Source: JAFMDF01 sp965277445 (GTDB taxonomy: Bacteria > Bacteroidota > Bacteroidia > Chitinophagales > Saprospiraceae). Taken from it: 64,000 bases of DNA. The translations under genes were made by a program, and so were the position numbers. Below, piece after piece: positions 7,394 to 16,893 of this stretch. The DNA lies in NCBI GenBank assembly GCA_965277445.1, contig CBDICY010000013.1, positions 1,860,001 to 1,924,000 on the forward strand, given 5' to 3'. The notes beneath the pieces are model-generated. The model was not told where the DNA came from and searched no databases. It saw only the letters and a program-made list of their open reading frames with translations. How positions within the stretch are numbered: the stretch's first letter is position 1; each line of letters starts with the position of its first letter.

Positions 7394-10300
7394 TTAACGG
7401 TTAGCCTGTACTGTGGACTGCACCTCCAACAACATAGCTTTCAATTCCTTAACCTCCATAAGTTGACTTTGCAATAAAGCATTTTGTGCTTTGATAGCTT
7501 GATTTTCTTCTTTCAATAAAGCTATTTCTTTTGCCAATTGTTGGGTCGCACTCACATTCAACATGGAAATCGCTTCGTAGTCTACAGTATGAAAATCGTT
7601 GACTTGTTGGCCGTAAATGAAAGCGGTTGCCGGTTGCCAGTTATCGGTTACCGAGACACGGAAAGCGTTTTCTTTGGTAGCGATGACTTCCAATAGTTCC
7701 TTTTTATTATCAAAAATGACTTGAATTTTGTCTTCTTTTTTTAAATCAGTTGAAAGATGAACCCAACCAAATTTATCTATGGTGGCCATTTGATAAATAT
7801 CTGGAATAACTTGAATAGTATTGGTGGAAACAGCTTGTGGAAAAACCTTTTTGACTTGTTGGGCAATGACTTTTTTAGTGAGTTTATCACCGTTGGCGAC
7901 TTTATCTTTTAGCGTATAATCAGTAATTTCGATATTCATTAAAGTATTCAAATCTTCCTTTGCATTGGAAATACCTTGAATGTTTTTGATACGTTCATCG
8001 GAATGTGCATGGAAAGAAAAACCTGCGATTTTATTATCCGCATAAATAGAGTAAGCAGGTGAATTTGTCCATAATCCTGTCGTCCCTGAATTATTTAAAT
8101 AACCATAAGTATAAGATGCCAAGGCATCACCAGACCCTAATACTTCAAATTTGGCATTGGTGGGGGTGGTGCCGATTCCTACATTCCCATTAAATTCTAA
8201 AATGTCTTTTTCAAAATCGCCGTAGATGAGTGGAGTGGAGGAGTTGCTGTTTTCAATATATAATTTACTGCTGTCTGTAGCATAATATCCAGCTTCATTG
8301 CCAATAAAAATATTATTAGCACCCACCTCATTATGGTAACCTGCTTGGTATCCAAGGTAAGTGTTATTAGACCCTGTTTGATTGCTGTATCCCGAATTAT
8401 CTCCTATAAAAGTGTTTTCAATCCCCTCTGTATTGGAATATCCTGTATTATAACCTATAAAATTGTTGTTTCCTCCTATCGTATTGGAATACCCTGCACG
8501 GAATCCAGTAAATACATTTTGTTTTCCTGTTTCATTATTAATTCCTGTTTCATAACCTGTGAAAACATTCCATCGGCCACTTGTATTGGTTTCTCCTGCT
8601 TTGTGCCCAACAAAGACATTGCGATTATCGGTGTAATCATCATTAAAACCTGCATTATTGCCGATGAAAATGGATTGACCCGTATTGGTTATCTCCAATC
8701 GACCACTATCTAATTTTAGATATTCTATACCACCAATATCAAATCGAATAATATCATCATCGCTACTTTCTTCTACCTGAATTTTGGTGTCACCATTTGC
8801 ATCGGAAAAGGTAGTAATCGTAGCAATATCTGACCAATGAATACTGCCACTTCCATCCGTTGCTAATATTTGTCCCCCAGCGCCATCTATAGTTGGAAAA
8901 TCATAACTTCCGTTCATGTTTAAGGTGCCATTGATTTGCAGTAAGTTATTATCAAATTCCCCATAAATAAGTGGCGTAGTAGAATTGCTATTTTCTATAT
9001 AAAGTTTGTTACTGTTGGTTTCAGCATAGCCTGCTTGATAACCAATAAAGACATTATTAGAGCCTGTTGTGTTATCATTTCCTGCTTGATACCCTAAGTA
9101 AGTATTACTGTTTCCTTCCGTATTATTCGCCCCTGAAGAGAAACCAATAAACGTATTGTTTTCTCCTATGCTATTAAAATAACCTGAACTACTACCGTAA
9201 AACGAATTTGAATTACCTGTTGTGGTATTTGCACCAGCTGTACTACCTGTAAAAACATTATTTGAGCCAGTCGTATTATCGCCTCCCGAAGAAATACCTA
9301 AAAAAGTATTGGAATTGCCTGTTGTGTTGTCATTCCCCGTGTTATAACCAATAAAAGTATTAGAATTTCCAGTTGTATTGGTTTTGCCCGCTCGATAACC
9401 AATAAATATGTTATTATTACTGGAATAGTCATCATTTTCCCCTGCCTCTTCGCCGATAAAAATGGAATTGCCTGTATTCAATATTTCAATACGACCACTA
9501 TCCAATCGCATAAATTCTGTGCCACTCAAATCAAATCGGATAATGTCATCATCACTACTTTCTTCTACTTGGATTTTGGTGTCAGCATCAGCATCTGTTA
9601 AAGGCGTTGTGTTCAAGTCTGACCATGTTAAAGTCCCATTACCGTTGGTTGTTAAAAATTGAGTGGAGTCCCCATCTGTTGTGGGTAAACTAAATGCGCC
9701 ATTGATGTTTAATTTACCATTGATTTGTACGGAATCCACCTCAAAGTCCCCATAGATTAAAGGAGTTGAAGAACTACTGTTTTCAATAAATAATTTATTA
9801 TCAACCGTTATACTTGAACCTGCCTTATATCCAATAAAAATATTATTACTACCAAAGGAAAATTCACCTGCAAAATAGCCCAACATGACATTATTATCGC
9901 CATCATTATCTTCTCCTGCACTTGACCCTAAGTAGGTATTATTGCTCCCTGTTTGACTACCATTTCCTGCATTTTTTCCAATGTAAGTGTTATGAAGACC
10001 AATTGTATTATCTGCTCCTGAATTAGTGCCAAATAAGGTATTGGAACTTCCTGTTGTATTGGTTAAGCCCGCTTGTTTTCCTACAAATGTATTATCGGTA
10101 CCAGAAGTATTAGCTTTTCCTGCTTGATAGCCCATAAAAACACTTCCGTCTGTAGTAGAATTAGCTTTTCCTGCTTCATAACCAATAAAAGTATTATTGT
10201 TTCCAGTTGTGTTATTCAATCCAGCTTGATAGCCTGTTATCACATTATTGTTGCCACTTGTATTATTTTTACCTGCTTGAAAACCATTAAATAAATTATA

Positions 10301-12355
10301 TTCTCCCCCTGTATTTGATTGTCCTGCTTGATAGCCTAAAAAAACATTTGCTTCCGAACCAGTTCCACTATAACCTGCTTGATAGCCCAGATAAACGTTA
10401 CTAAATCCATAGGTATTGGAATAGCCCGCTTGATGCCCAATAAATGTATTATTATTAATAAGGTCGTCATTTTCTCCTGCTCCATTTCCCAAGAATACAG
10501 AGTTTCCAGTATTCAAAACTTTTATTCGCCCTTTATCGAATCTGAAATATTCTTTCCCTTCTATATCGAATCGAATGATATCTTCATCTGCACTTTCTTC
10601 CACTTGGATTTTGGTGTCTGCGTCTTCGTCTGCTACCATCGTAGTCGGAATAGCACTTAAATCTACCGAATTTCCGTCACTTATAGATAGGGTAGTGCCA
10701 CTTAAAGAAAGGGCTTGTAATTCATTCTCCTTATCAGTGTCTCCGTCTTGCGAATTGGCTAAAGAATTGTCATAATTAGCTTGCGAACCATCGTCATTAT
10801 TAAAGGGAACGATTAAACCCTCCCTCACAGCGGATGCGGTGTAGGTGTTTTGGGAAAAGGTCGCAGTATTTCTAAATTCCCCAACCCCATAAACCACATT
10901 AGCTGAATTGACGGCAATATCATTTCCATAATCATTTTCACTTCCCCCTCCTGTACTTAGCCAATTGAGCGTACCATTGGGGGCGTATTGAGCGGCGAAT
11001 AAATCGTAAGCCCCTTGCGAATTTAAAGTATAGGAGCCAACCACTTCTCCATCTTGAAAATCACCTATGACCAATAAATTGCCATTAGCATCTACGTTCA
11101 AGGCATTGGTGTACATGGAAATTAAACCTGTTCCATGACTTATCCATTCATATTGATTCGCTGCATTATACTTTGCCACAAAATACATCTCTCCATTTCC
11201 TGTAAAGGTAGTATCTCCAATAGTCGTTTCATCGTATCCGTAGCCACCAATATAAAAATTATAACTATCATCAACGGCAACACTTAAAACTGCCATATCA
11301 TCTGCCGAAGGAAAATTTGTTGCCCAAATAAAGTTGTTGTTGACATCATATTTAGCGACCAACCCATAGTCATAATTGGTAACAAAAATAGAATCACCAA
11401 CCGTTGTCGTACCATCAATAGAACCAACAACATATAGGGTATCTCCCTTGATGGCTATATCATAAAAAATGGCCTCATCAGTCGTCGTCGTTTGTGTGGC
11501 CCATTGCCAAGTGCCACTTTTATCCGCTTTTAGGATAAAGCCTTCATTATTAGTAGCAGATAAAGCAATTGAAGCGACCGTACTAGACCCTCTAAAATAG
11601 CCGACTACATAAGCATTTCCATTATCATCTAAGGCTAATCCTTCCAAGTTAACCCTCGTGCCTAAATCTGCATGAATAGCCCATTGTTGTACGCCGCTAC
11701 TATTGTATTTCGCTAATAGAATACCTTGGTTGGTGGCGGTCAAAGCCGTTCCATCCATGGTTATAGTGCCTTCAAATTCGCTAGCGATATAGACATTATC
11801 ATCGACATCAACCGCAATGTAGGGGTCGGCATCAACATTCGAGTTACCTACCTTAAAATACCATTGTGCATTTTTATCTTTATCCAGTTTGGCAAAAAAT
11901 ACATCATTCGAACCTGAACTGGTTAACCAACTATTCCCAATATATAGACTATCACTAAATGTACCCGCTAATAGGATATTATCTTCCCTATCAATCGCTA
12001 TCTTATTGATTTCTACTGCATCCGAACCTGATATGACCAATCCTTCATAAGTGGTGGCATCCGTGGTCATATTCCTTCCGCAGTCTTTATACCAAGCAGT
12101 CCCTGCATAATAATTAAAACAATCATCGTCGGTGTTATAAATCAATAAGCCTTGGGCAGGGTTTACAATGGCATCTCGTTCTGCCGCTGACATTCTTGGA
12201 ATTAATAGCCCTTTATCCGTACTGGAAATGTCTAGCATAGCGGATTCATCAGGGTTGCTGCTGTCGGTATTAATGCTGACTTGCGCCTGCATATTTCCGA
12301 TAAAAAGAAGAGAAATTATTAATACATGAAAAGGGATTTGACTTACTTTTTTCAT
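7394..12355 (-). CDS. Secreted fibre-like repeat protein with C-terminal Peptidase_S74 domain
   Basis: A 1653-residue protein with a signal peptide (about 24 residues ending Met-Gln-Ala-Gln). Residues about 90-560 hold WD/SBBP-like beta-propeller repeats of the type Asp-Asn-Gly-Asn-Ala-Tyr-Val-Val-Gly-Tyr. Then come three cassettes, each opening with Asp-Thr-Lys-Ile-Gln-Val-Glu-Glu-Ser, carrying 17-residue repeats (Gly-Tyr-Gln-Ala-Gly, Asn-Thr-Thr-Gly, Asn-Thr-Phe-Ile) like adhesin heads, and closing with Ser-Thr-Pro-Leu-Ile-Tyr-Gly. The Peptidase_S74 intramolecular chaperone starts at Ser1452 (Ser-Asp-Glu-Arg-Ile-Lys, Lys1457) and ends in a coiled coil. In that family the domain trimerises the fibre and cuts itself off. 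No T9SS sorting domain is seen. Probably a trimeric surface fibre or adhesin. Confidence 0.85.
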   Translation of the reverse strand: MKKVSQIPFHVLIISLLFIGNMQAQVSINTDSSNPDESAMLDISSTDKGLLIPRMSAAERDAIVNPAQGLLIYNTDDDCFNYYAGTAWYKDCGRNMTTDATTYEGLVISGSDAVEINKIAIDREDNILLAGTFSDSLYIGNSWLTSSGSNDVFFAKLDKDKNAQWYFKVGNSNVDADPYIAVDVDDNVYIASEFEGTITMDGTALTATNQGILLAKYNSSGVQQWAIHADLGTRVNLEGLALDDNGNAYVVGYFRGSSTVASIALSATNNEGFILKADKSGTWQWATQTTTTDEAIFYDIAIKGDTLYVVGSIDGTTTVGDSIFVTNYDYGLVAKYDVNNNFIWATNFPSADDMAVLSVAVDDSYNFYIGGYGYDETTIGDTTFTGNGEMYFVAKYNAANQYEWISHGTGLISMYTNALNVDANGNLLVIGDFQDGEVVGSYTLNSQGAYDLFAAQYAPNGTLNWLSTGGGSENDYGNDIAVNSANVVYGVGEFRNTATFSQNTYTASAVREGLIVPFNNDDGSQANYDNSLANSQDGDTDKENELQALSLSGTTLSISDGNSVDLSAIPTTMVADEDADTKIQVEESADEDIIRFDIEGKEYFRFDKGRIKVLNTGNSVFLGNGAGENDDLINNNTFIGHQAGYSNTYGFSNVYLGYQAGYSGTGSEANVFLGYQAGQSNTGGEYNLFNGFQAGKNNTSGNNNVITGYQAGLNNTTGNNNTFIGYEAGKANSTTDGSVFMGYQAGKANTSGTDNTFVGKQAGLTNTTGSSNTLFGTNSGADNTIGLHNTYIGKNAGNGSQTGSNNTYLGSSAGEDNDGDNNVMLGYFAGEFSFGSNNIFIGYKAGSSITVDNKLFIENSSSSTPLIYGDFEVDSVQINGKLNINGAFSLPTTDGDSTQFLTTNGNGTLTWSDLNTTPLTDADADTKIQVEESSDDDIIRFDLSGTEFMRLDSGRIEILNTGNSIFIGEEAGENDDYSSNNNIFIGYRAGKTNTTGNSNTFIGYNTGNDNTTGNSNTFLGISSGGDNTTGSNNVFTGSTAGANTTTGNSNSFYGSSSGYFNSIGENNTFIGFSSGANNTEGNSNTYLGYQAGNDNTTGSNNVFIGYQAGYAETNSNKLYIENSNSTTPLIYGEFDNNLLQINGTLNMNGSYDFPTIDGAGGQILATDGSGSIHWSDIATITTFSDANGDTKIQVEESSDDDIIRFDIGGIEYLKLDSGRLEITNTGQSIFIGNNAGFNDDYTDNRNVFVGHKAGETNTSGRWNVFTGYETGINNETGKQNVFTGFRAGYSNTIGGNNNFIGYNTGYSNTEGIENTFIGDNSGYSNQTGSNNTYLGYQAGYHNEVGANNIFIGNEAGYYATDSSKLYIENSNSSTPLIYGDFEKDILEFNGNVGIGTTPTNAKFEVLGSGDALASYTYGYLNNSGTTGLWTNSPAYSIYADNKIAGFSFHAHSDERIKNIQGISNAKEDLNTLMNIEITDYTLKDKVANGDKLTKKVIAQQVKKVFPQAVSTNTIQVIPDIYQMATIDKFGWVHLSTDLKKEDKIQVIFDNKKELLEVIATKENAFRVSVTDNWQPATAFIYGQQVNDFHTVDYEAISMLNVSATQQLAKEIALLKEENQAIKAQNALLQSQLMEVKELKAMLLEVQSTVQANR
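8210..10640 (-). repeat. Three long tandem coding cassettes built of 51-bp repeats
   Basis: Inside the fibre gene, three cassettes occupy about 9741-10640, 8950-9600 and 8210-8810. They hold roughly 13, 8 and 8 copies of a 17-residue (51-base) unit. Cassette borders are near identical at protein level (Ile-Gln-Val-Glu-Glu-Ser at the start, Leu-Ile-Tyr-Gly-Asp/Glu-Phe at the end), while inner units differ, which points to old cassette duplication followed by drift. Confidence 0.85.
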
Positions 12356-12461
12356 AAGCTGGTGTAATGGTTTTAATCGTGATTATTAGACCACAATTTA
12401 CCGTTGAATATACCAGACAAAAAGGTGTTTTTTGGGGAGGAATGCGAAGTTTGGGAAGATT

Positions 12462-14567
12462 TTACCCTTTCACCCAATCCAATTCCACCTTCGGCCGCAC
12501 CCCAAACGCCTTTTGATAAAGCCTAGAAAAATAAGTAGCATCTTCAAAACCCAATTCATAACTAAGTTCTGAAACCGTTTTTACTGCCCCACTTTTTAAT
12601 ATTTTTCTGGCGTGATGTAATTGAATATTTCGTTGATATTGTTTGGGGGTATTCCCTGTTAATTTTTTAATCTTTTGTTGGAGGGTTCGAGGAGTGATGT
12701 GCAAATCAGCGGCGAGGTCACTTAATTTAAATTGGGAGTTTTTAATATTGTCTAGAATCTTTGTTTCAATGGTTTTTAGCCAATCTAAATCAACGGTCGT
12801 TATGGTAGGTAAATCACTTGTGGTGGTGCTAAGGGAATCCTGATTTTGTGCCAGTCGTTGCTGGGTGTTTTGAATTAGGTTATCAACCCTTGCCAATAAT
12901 TCAACTTCTTTAAAGGGTTTGGTTAAATAATCATCTACCCCAATGCGGAGTGCTTCGATTTTAACATCCGTATGTTTTTGAGCCGTAAGCATAATAATGG
13001 GTAAGTGCAGCCATTTTTCGTTTTGTTTAATCGTTTTTAAGAAAGTGATGCCATCTAGGACAGGCATCATAATATCCGAGATGATTAAGGAGGGTAATAG
13101 AATGGTTTCGTCCGTCAAATAATCGAGGGCTACTTGACCATTTTCGGCTAATGCTACGTGATATTTATCCGATAAAATCAATTGCATATACCTACGTAAA
13201 TCTCGATTGTCTTCTACGACTAGAACGGTAGGCCGTTTTTGACTATTCTTTGAAGAGATTGGATTTTCTTTAGTTGCACTTATTGTTATTGGTTTTTCTA
13301 GAATGGGTTCTTTTACTATTACAGGAAGCGTTGTTTCAAAAGGTAAGGTGACAAAAAAAGTACTACCTTGACCGAATTCACTTGCTACGCCCACTTGACC
13401 ACCATGCAATACTGCCAACTCTTTGCATAAAGCCAAGCCAATGCCCGACCCTTCTTGATAATCCATGCCTTTGACTTGATAAAAACGATTAAAAATAGCC
13501 GTTTTTGCTGCTGCTGGAATTCCGATGCCTGTATCTTTGACCTCGATGTGCAGGTGTTGATTTTCTTTGAAAACGGCTAAACTAATGCTGCCATTCTTAG
13601 GCGTGAATTTGAGGGCATTACTCAAAAAATTAGATAGTATCATTTCTACTTTTGGCCCATCTAGACGTAAATGCAAGTCTTCCGCTAAAGTAGTAGTATA
13701 ATTGAGTTGAATGCCTTTTAAATTGGCAGCTCCTTCATAGGCCGCAATGATTTGTTTGGTTAAGTGATTGAGCTGAACAGGTGTTTTATGGATAGTTGGT
13801 TTTTTAGCATCCAATCTAGATAATTCTAAGAGTTCATTGATGCGTTGAAGTAAATTTTGACCATTTTTTTGCATTAATTGAAGATAGGTCCCATTTCGAT
13901 TAGAGAGTTCTTTGCTTTTTAAAATGCTTTCTATGGGCGATAAAATTAAAGTAAGTGGTGTTCTTAACTCATGTGAAATATTGGCAAAAAAACGTGTTTT
14001 TAAGGCATCCATTGCTCGCAATTCTTGGGCATCTTGTTGAATTTTGTCCCGTTGTATCAATAATTCTTTTTCGTATTCCTGATTCTCCTTGACTAGCGTA
14101 TAAGTCATGATAAACAAGACGACGTAAAATAAATATTGAAAATCAAAGACATTCGCATAGTCTACATTATATAAAACTAGGTGGTACAAAATGAAATTGG
14201 AAATAAAAAAATACCACAATCTAGGCCCTGTTACAAAAATCGGGATAATGCAAGTCAAAACACCCAAACCAGCCTCTATTTGCTTGCCTGGCAATAGGTA
14301 AAAAGCATGACCAAAGATAAATAACTGAAAGAGAATACCTGCAATCAAAAGAATGCGCTCAAAATATTTATCTCTTAGAAGAAAGCAGACCGTCAATAAA
14401 ACCCCAAAGAGTAGATTGTGCAAAGCGATTATCAATGGTTTGTCCATGACAAAATTGAGCAAGGCAAAAGTATAAGCACAAATAAGGAATAAAATGACAA
14501 TGACTTTAAAGAAATATCTTTTACGTTTTTCGGAGCGGGAAACTTGTGGAAATCTTACGTTGGTCAT
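12462..14567 (-). CDS. Membrane hybrid histidine kinase with receiver and AraC DNA-binding domain
   Basis: About 701 residues from the ATG at 14567 (an ATG at 14600 would give 712). Numbering from the longer form: six hydrophobic segments at about 30-170 without a large periplasmic sensor, HisKA with His210 in Asn-Ile-Ser-His-Glu-Leu-Arg-Thr-Pro, HATPase_c with Asp-Thr-Gly-Ile-Gly and Gly-Ser-Gly-Ile-Gly-Leu, a receiver with Asp509 in Ile-Ile-Ser-Asp-Ile-Met-Met-Pro, and a C-terminal AraC-type HTH. One protein thus senses, relays and binds DNA. It lies 106 bases upstream of the fibre gene on the same strand and may control it. It differs from polysaccharide-locus hybrid sensors, which carry a periplasmic propeller. 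Confidence 0.9.
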   Translation of the reverse strand: MTNVRFPQVSRSEKRKRYFFKVIVILFLICAYTFALLNFVMDKPLIIALHNLLFGVLLTVCFLLRDKYFERILLIAGILFQLFIFGHAFYLLPGKQIEAGLGVLTCIIPIFVTGPRLWYFFISNFILYHLVLYNVDYANVFDFQYLFYVVLFIMTYTLVKENQEYEKELLIQRDKIQQDAQELRAMDALKTRFFANISHELRTPLTLILSPIESILKSKELSNRNGTYLQLMQKNGQNLLQRINELLELSRLDAKKPTIHKTPVQLNHLTKQIIAAYEGAANLKGIQLNYTTTLAEDLHLRLDGPKVEMILSNFLSNALKFTPKNGSISLAVFKENQHLHIEVKDTGIGIPAAAKTAIFNRFYQVKGMDYQEGSGIGLALCKELAVLHGGQVGVASEFGQGSTFFVTLPFETTLPVIVKEPILEKPITISATKENPISSKNSQKRPTVLVVEDNRDLRRYMQLILSDKYHVALAENGQVALDYLTDETILLPSLIISDIMMPVLDGITFLKTIKQNEKWLHLPIIMLTAQKHTDVKIEALRIGVDDYLTKPFKEVELLARVDNLIQNTQQRLAQNQDSLSTTTSDLPTITTVDLDWLKTIETKILDNIKNSQFKLSDLAADLHITPRTLQQKIKKLTGNTPKQYQRNIQLHHARKILKSGAVKTVSELSYELGFEDATYFSRLYQKAFGVRPKVELDWVKG

Positions 14568-14611
14568 ATAAAATGCTACGATATTTGAATTAATGAGCAT
14601 ATAGTAGACGA

Positions 14612-14619
14612 CAAAATTA
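14612..14619 (-). promoter_or_regulatory. Candidate -7 box upstream of the hybrid kinase
   Basis: On the minus strand this reads TAATTTTG, matching TAnnTTTG. Transcription would begin near 14605, which leaves almost no leader for the ATG at 14600 and favours the ATG at 14567. No -33 TTG was seen at normal spacing. Confidence 0.35.
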
Positions 14620-14713
14620 GTGGCTAATTGTCGAGAGGGGAAAGAAATCTTGATTATTGGATGGTTGACCTTCAGTCAACCTGTGATTCTTTAAACATCA
14701 ATGTTTTAGGGGT

Positions 14714-14942
14714 GTATCAAAACATTCTGATTCTAACTTTTTGCTCCGATTTATCGGAGCAAGCTGTGGTTGCTGGTTAGGATTTTCAATCTGACACCAT
14801 TACTTGCCTCGCCTCTGGCGAAATTTAGAGTTAAAATATTATTTAAATCACTCGCCAGAGGCGAGTTAGATAGTGGTATCGGACTAAAAGTCCTTACCAG
14901 CAGCTAATTTCTTGGAAAACCACGGAATCCGTTAGAATCAGA
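14714..14942. repeat. Dispersed palindromic element, copy A
   Basis: Nested inverted repeats: TCTGATTCTAAC (14726-14737) with its complement at 14931-14942; a tight hairpin TTGCTCCGAT (14741-14750) with ATCGGAGCAA (14753-14762); TGCTGGTTAGGA (14771-14782) with TCCTTACCAGCA (14891-14902, one mismatch); and a core TCGCCTCTGGCGA (14809-14821) with TCGCCAGAGGCGA (14852-14864). A related copy lies at 45476-45610 and a half copy at 38694-38778. No protein is encoded. The 14601-15129 gap holds only this and the next repeat. Confidence 0.8.
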
Positions 14943-15011
14943 TCTTTTGAGATAGTCTCATTCTGTTCGACCCAGCAAAAATGGTTGCCGACTTGAAATT
15001 CTTTATTTTAC

Positions 15012-15064
15012 GACTCAAGAGCGTCGTGTTACGTCAGATGGAGGTAACACGACTTTCCTAAGTC
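15012..15064. repeat. Second palindromic repeat, GTCGTGTTAC / GTAACACGAC
   Basis: The arms are 15012-15032 and 15044-15064; the inner ten bases match exactly and the outer part is imperfect. A similar half (GTAACACGACT followed by TCCT and GTC) lies at about 46352-46372, so this is another dispersed short repeat. Confidence 0.6.
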
Positions 15065-15129
15065 ATCAACTTTATAATCGAAATTGAGATTGAAGTTTAT
15101 TTAGTACCTTATTTTTTAAGGACGGTAAA

Positions 15130-16572
15130 CTACCCAATCAACCGTTTCATATACGCCACTAATAAGCGTACGCCATATCCTTTAGCACTCTTCATTTTAC
15201 TATATTCAGAGTCCCCAAAAGCAACCCCTGCAATATCCAAGTGCGCCCATTTTGGATGGTCTTTGATAAAAAATTCTAAGAATTTACCTGCGGCAATAGC
15301 GCCATTGATAGGTTTGCCACTAAAGTTGCGGACATCGGCGATATCCGAGACAATATCTCCTGCATAATCCTCCCATAATGGAAGCGCCCATAAACGTTCG
15401 TAGGTGGCTTGTCCGACGGCCATTAAATCAACCGCTAAACTTTCATTTTGCGTAAATAAGCCACCTGTAGCATACCCGAAAGTTCGGACGGTACTACCCG
15501 TCAAAGTGGCGACATCTAATACAATATCAGGGGTATAATTCTTTTGAATATACGCCAATCCATCTGCCAAAATCAAGCGACCTTCGGCATCTGTATCAAT
15601 AATCTCAATCGTTTTGCCAGAATAGGAGTTAATCACATCTCCTGGTTTAACACTCTTTGCATCCACCGCATTTTCTGCCGATGGCACAATGCCAATGACA
15701 TGGATATTTAATTGCAATTTAGCGGCTAATTCGATAGCCCCAATAATGGCTGCGGCTCCCCCCATATCACTTTTCATATAGTGCATATTGGTCGATCCTT
15801 TGATGGACAAACCACCCGTATCGAAGGTAATGCCTTTTCCAACTAAACCTAAGACTGGCGTATTTTTGTTAACCTTTTTAGGTTGGTATTCCATTTTGAT
15901 TAAAACGGATTCGTGTTGACTGCCATTGCCTACCGCTAAAACGGTGTGTAAGCCTTCTTTTTGTAGAGTTTTTTCTCCTAAAACCTTGACTTTAAAGCCA
16001 TGCTTTTTTCCTGATTGGAGGGCATAATTGGCAATAAAACGGGGCGTCTTTTCATTTCCTGGACTATCGACGAGGCGCATCGCTTCCATTTGTGATTCGG
16101 CGGTTAAAACGCCTTCTTTAACAATGGATTTGGCTTTTTTATCAGGAAGAATAAGCTGTACGGTCTTTTTTTCTGCTTTGGACGATTTCTTAGCAGTTGT
16201 CTTAAAACTGCCGATGACATAAGTTGCCAATTTCAAGCCCAAAGCGGCATGGTAAGCATATTCCGAAGACAAAGTGGATAAATCAATCGCTACTTTATCG
16301 CCCCATTTTGCTTGTTGATGAAAAGCCAAACTTCTAAAGGCGTCCGAAGACTTAGGCATATCTTTTGACGTGCCTAATCCTAATAAAAAGATTTTTAATG
16401 CCTTTTGAGGATGGTATAAAATAACAGATTCTTTAAAATTACCTTCAAAATCAATTGGTGTAGAAATACCAGATAAGTACGCAATTTTTTGGGTATCAAT
16501 CCCCCCTTTTTGAAAAGGTAAAACCAGGCTAGTTAGTTGGTTAGATAGTTGAGAAACAGTAGTGATTTTCAT
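15130..16572 (-). CDS. pepA: Leucyl aminopeptidase, M17 family
   Basis: A 480-residue cytosolic aminopeptidase that removes N-terminal residues from peptides using two metal ions. Metal and catalytic residues line up: Lys246 and Asp251 in Gly-Lys-Gly-Ile-Thr-Phe-Asp-Thr-Gly-Gly, Asp269, and Asp328, Glu330 and Arg332 in the family signature Asn/Asp-Thr-Asp-Ala-Glu-Gly-Arg-Leu. Length is normal. It stands alone, with a palindromic repeat region downstream and a -7 box upstream at 16613-16620. The ATG at 16572 is the natural start. Confidence 0.93.
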   Translation of the reverse strand: MKITTVSQLSNQLTSLVLPFQKGGIDTQKIAYLSGISTPIDFEGNFKESVILYHPQKALKIFLLGLGTSKDMPKSSDAFRSLAFHQQAKWGDKVAIDLSTLSSEYAYHAALGLKLATYVIGSFKTTAKKSSKAEKKTVQLILPDKKAKSIVKEGVLTAESQMEAMRLVDSPGNEKTPRFIANYALQSGKKHGFKVKVLGEKTLQKEGLHTVLAVGNGSQHESVLIKMEYQPKKVNKNTPVLGLVGKGITFDTGGLSIKGSTNMHYMKSDMGGAAAIIGAIELAAKLQLNIHVIGIVPSAENAVDAKSVKPGDVINSYSGKTIEIIDTDAEGRLILADGLAYIQKNYTPDIVLDVATLTGSTVRTFGYATGGLFTQNESLAVDLMAVGQATYERLWALPLWEDYAGDIVSDIADVRNFSGKPINGAIAAGKFLEFFIKDHPKWAHLDIAGVAFGDSEYSKMKSAKGYGVRLLVAYMKRLIG

Positions 16573-16612
16573 TATTTTTTATATTGTGTGTTGGGTGTTT
16601 TAAAATAGTCGG

Positions 16613-16620
16613 CAAAATTA
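16613..16620 (-). promoter_or_regulatory. Candidate -7 box for pepA
   Basis: Minus strand TAATTTTG, 40 bases before the pepA ATG. No good -33 TTG. Confidence 0.4.
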
Positions 16621-16715
16621 GTATTAATTTAACTGATATGATCATTTCTATTTTTCTAAAAGAAAATTCTGAACACCTATTTTGTTGAAACTCGGGTAAG
16701 CAGAGGATAAAATCT

Positions 16716-16723
16716 TACTTTTG
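16716..16723 (+). promoter_or_regulatory. Candidate -7 box for the subtilase gene
   Basis: TACTTTTG fits TAnnTTTG. It would give a leader of about 160 bases before the ATG at 16894. The nearest TTG upstream is too far away (28 bases). Confidence 0.35.
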
Positions 16724-16893
16724 AGGCTTGGTAATATAGATGTACGATAATACGAATGAAGCGTATGGTCATATTGATTACGACTATGGAGCAATTGAAT
16801 TAGTAAAACTAATAGAAGTTAAGTGTTTTAGCAGATAAGCATCTCTAATCTCTTGTCTCTGCTCTCTATTCTAAATAACATAAATGAGAAAAT

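Larger units (their letters stand above)
16573..16893. other. Divergent promoter region between pepA and the subtilase
   Basis: The 321-base gap holds candidate -7 boxes for both flanking genes and a 32-codon frame on the + strand at 16740-16838 (starts Met-Tyr-Asp-Asn-Thr, no recognisable family). If transcription starts near 16730 this frame would lie in the leader of the subtilase gene; it may equally be chance. Confidence 0.35.

Noticed and set aside
8333..11917. Several plus-strand frames antisense to the fibre gene
   Set aside because: They follow the periodic coding repeats of the minus-strand gene and have biased, repetitive composition without start context; they are shadows.
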